A stretch of 45,122 nucleotides of DNA from JAAUTS01 sp034440395. Lineage in GTDB: Bacteria; Verrucomicrobiota; Verrucomicrobiia; Methylacidiphilales; JAAUTS01. The stretch spans positions 1 through 45,122 of the forward strand of contig JAWXBW010000052.1 of NCBI GenBank assembly GCA_034440395.1, in the 5' to 3' direction. Under the pieces are notes generated by a model that saw nothing but the letters and a program-made list of their open reading frames with translations, did no database searches and had not been told where the DNA came from. A program made the position numbers and the translations under genes. Positions 42,116 to 45,122 of this stretch are shown in pieces. Each line of letters opens with the position of its first letter. The stretch's first letter is position 1.

Positions 42116-42300
42116 ACTTAAACCACTGAAAAGGACCCAGAGATTTAACCACGGTTAGCACGGATAACACGGATGGAAGAAAAGAAATAAAAGTTTTCTC
42201 TGTTCCCCTATCTGCCCCCTTATCCGTGTTATCCGTGATATCCGTGGTAAAAAAATCCCCCTCCGCGTGATCCCGCCATCGGCGGGACCCCTCTCTCTTG
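42116..42300. repeat. Palindromic CACGGAT repeat unit, copy 4
   Basis: Same layout as the copy before, with left arm ACCACGG-TTAGCACGGAT and a third CACGGAT, and a full right arm. The distance to the next unit is about 184 bases because a short stretch before the GC hairpin is missing. Confidence 0.9.
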
Positions 42301-42533
42301 CTTAAACCACTGAAAAAGACCCAGAGATTTAACCACGGATAGCACGGATATCACGGATGGAAGAAAAGAAAGAAAAGGTTTCCCAATGCCCCCATCTGCC
42401 CCCTTATCCGTGTTATCCCTTCCCGCCGTGGCGGGACGGGCGGAGCCGTGTTATCCGTGGTAAAAAAATCCCCCTCCGCCCGACTCCGTCCCCCTCCGCG
42501 TGATCCCGCCATCGGCGGGACCCCTCTCTCTTG
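42301..42533. repeat. Palindromic CACGGAT repeat unit, copy 5, with a nested insertion
   Basis: The left arm is intact (42331-42358). The right arm is split by 29 extra bases at 42419-42447 that themselves fold into TCCCGCC-GT-GGCGGGA. The unit ends with the standard GC hairpin at 42503-42519. Confidence 0.9.
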
Positions 42534-42608
42534 ACGTGTCTGTCCAGAACCAGTGCCTTTATTAAAACTTAGATTGTGATTAGCTTGGTTTCTTGCTACA
42601 AAGAAAAT

Positions 42609-42839
42609 ATGTCTGCAACTTTAAACCATCTTTTTGAAGAAGCCCTGCTTTTATCTCCCGCTTCTCGATCTAATTTAGCAGAAAAACTTATTGAGAGTAT
42701 CGAAGCCGATATGGATCCACAGATTGAGTCGCTGCACATTCAGGAAATTGAAAGAAGAAAAGCCCAAGTGCTTTCTGGAAATGAGCATCTCTTATCTGGC
42801 GAAGAAGTGCTTCGCTCAGCAAAGCTTCTTGTTTCCTGA
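42609..42839 (+). CDS. Antitoxin, addiction module component family
   Basis: 76 residues from the ATG at 42609. It has the short helical pattern of the putative addiction module component family (Unstab_antitox): ALLLSPASRSNLAEKLIESIE near the start and a later ERRKAQVLSGNEHLLSGEEV. Its TGA overlaps the ATG of the toxin by one base. It would hold the toxin inactive and probably bind its own promoter. The pair lies inside the repeat tract. Confidence 0.88.
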   Translation: MSATLNHLFEEALLLSPASRSNLAEKLIESIEADMDPQIESLHIQEIERRKAQVLSGNEHLLSGEEVLRSAKLLVS

Positions 42840-43132
42840 TGAGGGATTATTCCTTTCATCCAGAGGCATCACGTGAATTGACAGATTCGATTCATTATTA
42901 TAACGCAATCAGTTCAAAACTTGCTCAAAGTTTTGTTGAAGAAATCGAACACGCCATCCTTTCAGTGAGACGAAATCCTACTAATTGGCAACTAATCAAA
43001 AACGACTTTAGGAGATATTTAGTTCATCGTTTCCCCTTCTGCGTTTACTACAACTACGACGATAGCTCCGTTACCATCTGGGCCATTATGCACTTAAGCC
43101 GAAACCCCGATTATTGGATTGGAAGGAAATAG
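42839..43132 (+). CDS. ParE/RelE-family toxin
   Basis: 97 residues of the ParE/RelE toxin fold: SFHPEASRELTDSIHYYNAIS, FVEEIEHAILSVRRNPTNW, FRRYLVHRFPFCVYYNYD and VTIWAIMHLSRNPDYW. Members of this superfamily poison gyrase or cut mRNA on the ribosome; which applies here is not clear. It starts within the antitoxin stop codon, so translation is coupled. The reading frame is intact. Confidence 0.9.
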   Translation: MRDYSFHPEASRELTDSIHYYNAISSKLAQSFVEEIEHAILSVRRNPTNWQLIKNDFRRYLVHRFPFCVYYNYDDSSVTIWAIMHLSRNPDYWIGRK

Positions 43133-43255
43133 AAGGCTTCTCATTTACCCTCATGCTAATATTGACATTTGTATTCTGTCTACCGCTACCACCTCTGCGG
43201 CCTAGAGTTCATTCTGCCCTTCTATTACAGGCGGGAAGGTTTAGAAAATTTCCCG

Positions 43256-43410
43256 TCTTGCTTGCATAAACCACTGAAAAAGACCCAGAGATTTAACCAC
43301 GGATAGCACGGATAACACGGATGGAAGAAAAGAAAAAAAAGTTCTCCCAATTCCCCTATCTGCCCCCTTATCCGTGCTATCCGTGTTATCCGTGGTAAAA
43401 AAATCCCCGT
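43256..43410. repeat. Palindromic CACGGAT repeat unit, copy 6
   Basis: Lead-in TGCATAAACCACTGAAAAAG at 43264, left arm with three CACGGAT units (43295-43323), purine run, CCCCTATCTGCCCC, and right arm with three ATCCGTG units to about 43396. The GC hairpin at the end of other units is missing here. It lies between the toxin gene and the 3' end of the integrase. Confidence 0.9.
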
Positions 43411-43484
43411 CCTTTTTTCATGTCTTTGTATAAAAAGATCCCCGCCTTTCCCCTCGCACCTTCTTTTCATTTCCCCATCTAGGT

Positions 43485-44849
43485 TCATAAATTATCCAGC
43501 GGACTCTTAACACTCACCCCCGGCTTGTTCAGCACATGCGTATAGATCATTGTCGTGCTCACGTCCTCATGGCCTAATAACTCCTGCACCGTGCGGATAT
43601 CCGCCCCTCCTTCTAATAAATGCGTGGCGAAACTATGGCGTAACGTATGCGGCGTCACTGTTTTTAAAATATTCGCCTTAGCCGCCGCTGCTTTCACCAG
43701 TCGCTGTAACATATTCTCATGCACATGATGCCGCCGCAATTGCCCGCTCCGTGGATCCTCCGAAACCTGTTTAGAAGGAAATAAAAATTGCCACCGCGGC
43801 TCTTTCGCATAGGCACCATATTTTTTCTCGACCCCGTCTGGCAACACCGTTTCCCCTAAGCCCCTCGCCAGATCTTTTTCATGTTCGAGCAAAACAGTTT
43901 TAATTTGTTCCTCTACCTTTTGCTTCAGTGAATGAGGTAAGGGCGTGAACCGATCTTTCCCCCCCTTCCCCTGTCGCACCGTGATGATATTCCGCTCCAG
44001 GTCCATATCCTGCACCCGTAGGCGCACACATTCCAGCAAACGTAGGCCTCCCCCATATAACAGTTCGACCATTAACTTACCCGTCCCATCCTCCATCACC
44101 TCTAATAAAGACTTCACCTCACTCTGAGTTAAAACCACTGGCACCCGGCGCCGCTGTTGCGCCCGTTGCACCCCCTCTAAATGGCCAAAATCCTTTCCTA
44201 ACACTTCCTTGAAGACAAATAACAACGCATTAAAGGCCTGATTCTGCGTTGCCGCTGCGACTCCTCTCCTGACTGCTATAAAAGATAAATACGCCCTACC
44301 GTCTTCCCCACTGAGGCTCTCTCGATTCTGCGGCTGCGAAAAAATTAAGAACCGGCGCAACCAATCTAAATATGTTTTCTCCGTCCGATACGAATAATAA
44401 CGCGTCCGCAAAACCACCCTCACCTCCTCTAAAATTGGCACATACCGTTCGGGTAAATCGCCCTCATCCATCCGCCCAGACCACTTCTCGAACTCCATCG
44501 TTATTCTTGGTTTATTTAAGGGAGTTCCCGTAGCCGCCGCCTCTGGCTTAACCAGTGATCCTGACTCTATCCAAGGCATAGGATACATATCTCGATAAAG
44601 ATAATGCAGCGCCGCAGAAGCCTGATCAACCTGCCAACCCTCTTTGCATTCGAGAGCTAACGATTGCAAAAAGCTCTCGACATCCGATTTTTCTACCTCA
44701 TGATAACGATTCGGAGCAATGAACTTTCCAAACTTCATCACCCAGCCCGACCAAAAAACTCTATCCGAGTCTTTTATCCCCTGCCTTTCCCAAAGCGAAT
44801 TAAGCCGCTCCCAGAAAGAGCCTTTGAAATTTTTATCTGAAACAACCAT
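43485..44849 (-). CDS. intI: Integron integrase IntI, N-terminally extended
   Basis: 454 residues of a tyrosine recombinase. Catalytic residues: Arg270 in GGGLRLLEC, His401 and Arg404 in PHTLRHSFATH, His427 in LLGHEDV and Tyr436 in MIYTH. The stretch LFPSKQVSEDPRSGQLRRHH is the extra domain specific to integron integrases, and the end HVLNKPGVSVKSPLDNL is also typical. Normal IntI has about 320-340 residues. Here the first 120 residues form a second core-binding-like domain (WSGWVMKFGKFI, then ALHYLYRDMY). GGAG lies just before the ATG. It recombines attC cassettes at attI, expected upstream of the start at the right edge. Confidence 0.92.
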   Translation of the reverse strand: MVVSDKNFKGSFWERLNSLWERQGIKDSDRVFWSGWVMKFGKFIAPNRYHEVEKSDVESFLQSLALECKEGWQVDQASAALHYLYRDMYPMPWIESGSLVKPEAAATGTPLNKPRITMEFEKWSGRMDEGDLPERYVPILEEVRVVLRTRYYSYRTEKTYLDWLRRFLIFSQPQNRESLSGEDGRAYLSFIAVRRGVAAATQNQAFNALLFVFKEVLGKDFGHLEGVQRAQQRRRVPVVLTQSEVKSLLEVMEDGTGKLMVELLYGGGLRLLECVRLRVQDMDLERNIITVRQGKGGKDRFTPLPHSLKQKVEEQIKTVLLEHEKDLARGLGETVLPDGVEKKYGAYAKEPRWQFLFPSKQVSEDPRSGQLRRHHVHENMLQRLVKAAAAKANILKTVTPHTLRHSFATHLLEGGADIRTVQELLGHEDVSTTMIYTHVLNKPGVSVKSPLDNL

Positions 44850-44940
44850 AACTCCAAAAGAGCACAGTTTATTGCATTAGACAACAAAATTTCTATCGCA
44901 TTATTAACAATACTGTGTCCAATATACGTTCGGCAATAAA
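44850..44940. promoter_or_regulatory. Intergenic region between intI and a divergent ORF, likely attI side
   Basis: In most integrons attI and the cassette promoter lie between intI and the first cassette, and this AT-rich 91-base stretch is in that place. A GTTCGGC at 44928-44934 is one base off the GTTRRRY core and lies six bases before the ATG of the next ORF. I cannot prove an attI site from this. Confidence 0.3.
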
Positions 44941-45122
44941 ATGAAGCGCACACATCTCATCCTGATTGCGTTCCTTCTTTCTCCGATTGGAGTTTGGCTG
45001 TATCTATCCAGGCCTATACTTATCGCTGAGGCACAGAGTCCAAATCAACGATATGGAGGCAAAATTCGCATTACGGAAGTTCCGTCATCTGGTCTTGCAA
45101 GCCTTCTTCTGCGCGATAATCC
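44941..45122 (+). CDS. Truncated ORF, possibly the first cassette gene
   Basis: Starts at ATG 44941 and stays open to the window end (60 codons). It begins MKRTHLILIAFLLSPIGVWL, a signal peptide or anchor, followed by a polar stretch (AEAQSPNQRYGGKIRITEV). No family recognised. It diverges from intI, as first cassettes do. An attC site, if present, would be beyond the window. Confidence 0.5.
   Translation, partial: MKRTHLILIAFLLSPIGVWLYLSRPILIAEAQSPNQRYGGKIRITEVPSSGLASLLLRDN

Noticed and set aside
41919..42533. CRISPR array as an explanation of the tandem units
   Set aside because: Units are about 185-195 bases and similar through their whole length. There are no short repeats alternating with unique spacers.
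43133..43255. Possible attC site between the toxin gene and repeat copy 6
   Set aside because: No RYYYAAC/GTTRRRY pair with an imperfect palindrome between them was found. The long palindromes nearby belong to the CACGGAT family.
43225..43488. 87-codon frame with FLPRITRIARIRGQIG next to intI
   Set aside because: It lies within repeat copy 6. Its arginine-isoleucine pattern is the repeat arm in another frame.

Overview
The window looks like a chromosomal segment of a diderm bacterium with moderate GC content, most likely from the Verrucomicrobiota or a close PVC relative. The outer-membrane machinery (BamA, Skp/OmpH, LpxD, a family 9 glycosyltransferase) indicates an LPS-bearing cell. The fungal-like form of LeuA, a DUF5069 protein, an array of homing-endonuclease-associated repeats, a TPR protein with a GGFRGIAANFLWL motif behind an ABC-2 transporter, and intergenic repeats built from CACGGAT units fit that group from memory. 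No rRNA or tRNA gene is present to confirm it. No CRISPR array, prophage or insertion sequence was seen.

Layout: 1-428 is the 3' end of a parvulin-type prolyl isomerase, closed by a terminator. 771-1824 (minus) holds upp and two small genes. 1918-4991 is a LemA plus M48 membrane protease operon. 5507-6058 encodes an RRM protein. 6193-9912 holds a TPR protein, leuA with a possibly structured leader, and a coiled-coil exported protein. 10118-17028 (minus) is a housekeeping block: bL25, pth, bS6, ssb and bL9, followed by bamA, skp and lpxD; the usual rpsR between ssb and rplI is absent.

17029-18617 is a decayed accessory patch. It has a DUF4258 toxin-like gene broken by one in-frame stop beside its YgiT-like partner, a small membrane ORF with no start codon, and an orphan MNT nucleotidyltransferase. 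18658-23802 holds a cyclic-nucleotide-fold protein, acylphosphatase, a three-gene ABC-2/TPR operon with 4-base overlaps, a phosphodiesterase-like protein and a glycosyltransferase. 24001-24780 encodes four tandem HNH-associated repeats with no nuclease; a near-perfect sigma-54 promoter and an inverted repeat lie upstream. 24911-41900 is mostly housekeeping: ChrA, TatC, DUF971, an MFS carrier, a DciA-like protein, an oxidoreductase, PII, a PfkB kinase, RlmH, DUF5069, PepF, a DEDDy exonuclease, DAHP synthase, a Lon-N protein, AroD and TrmFO.

41901-45122 is the most mobile-looking part. Three tandem copies of a palindromic repeat unit of about 190 bases and one further copy enclose a ParE/RelE-type toxin-antitoxin pair. 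A long integron integrase (IntI) with an apparently duplicated N-terminal domain follows, facing away from a truncated ORF that could be the first cassette gene. Two more copies of the same repeat sit beside rlmH (33930-34272).

The strongest leads are the sigma-54-linked repeat protein, the integron integrase end with its repeat-bracketed toxin-antitoxin pair, and the two-level palindromic repeat family.
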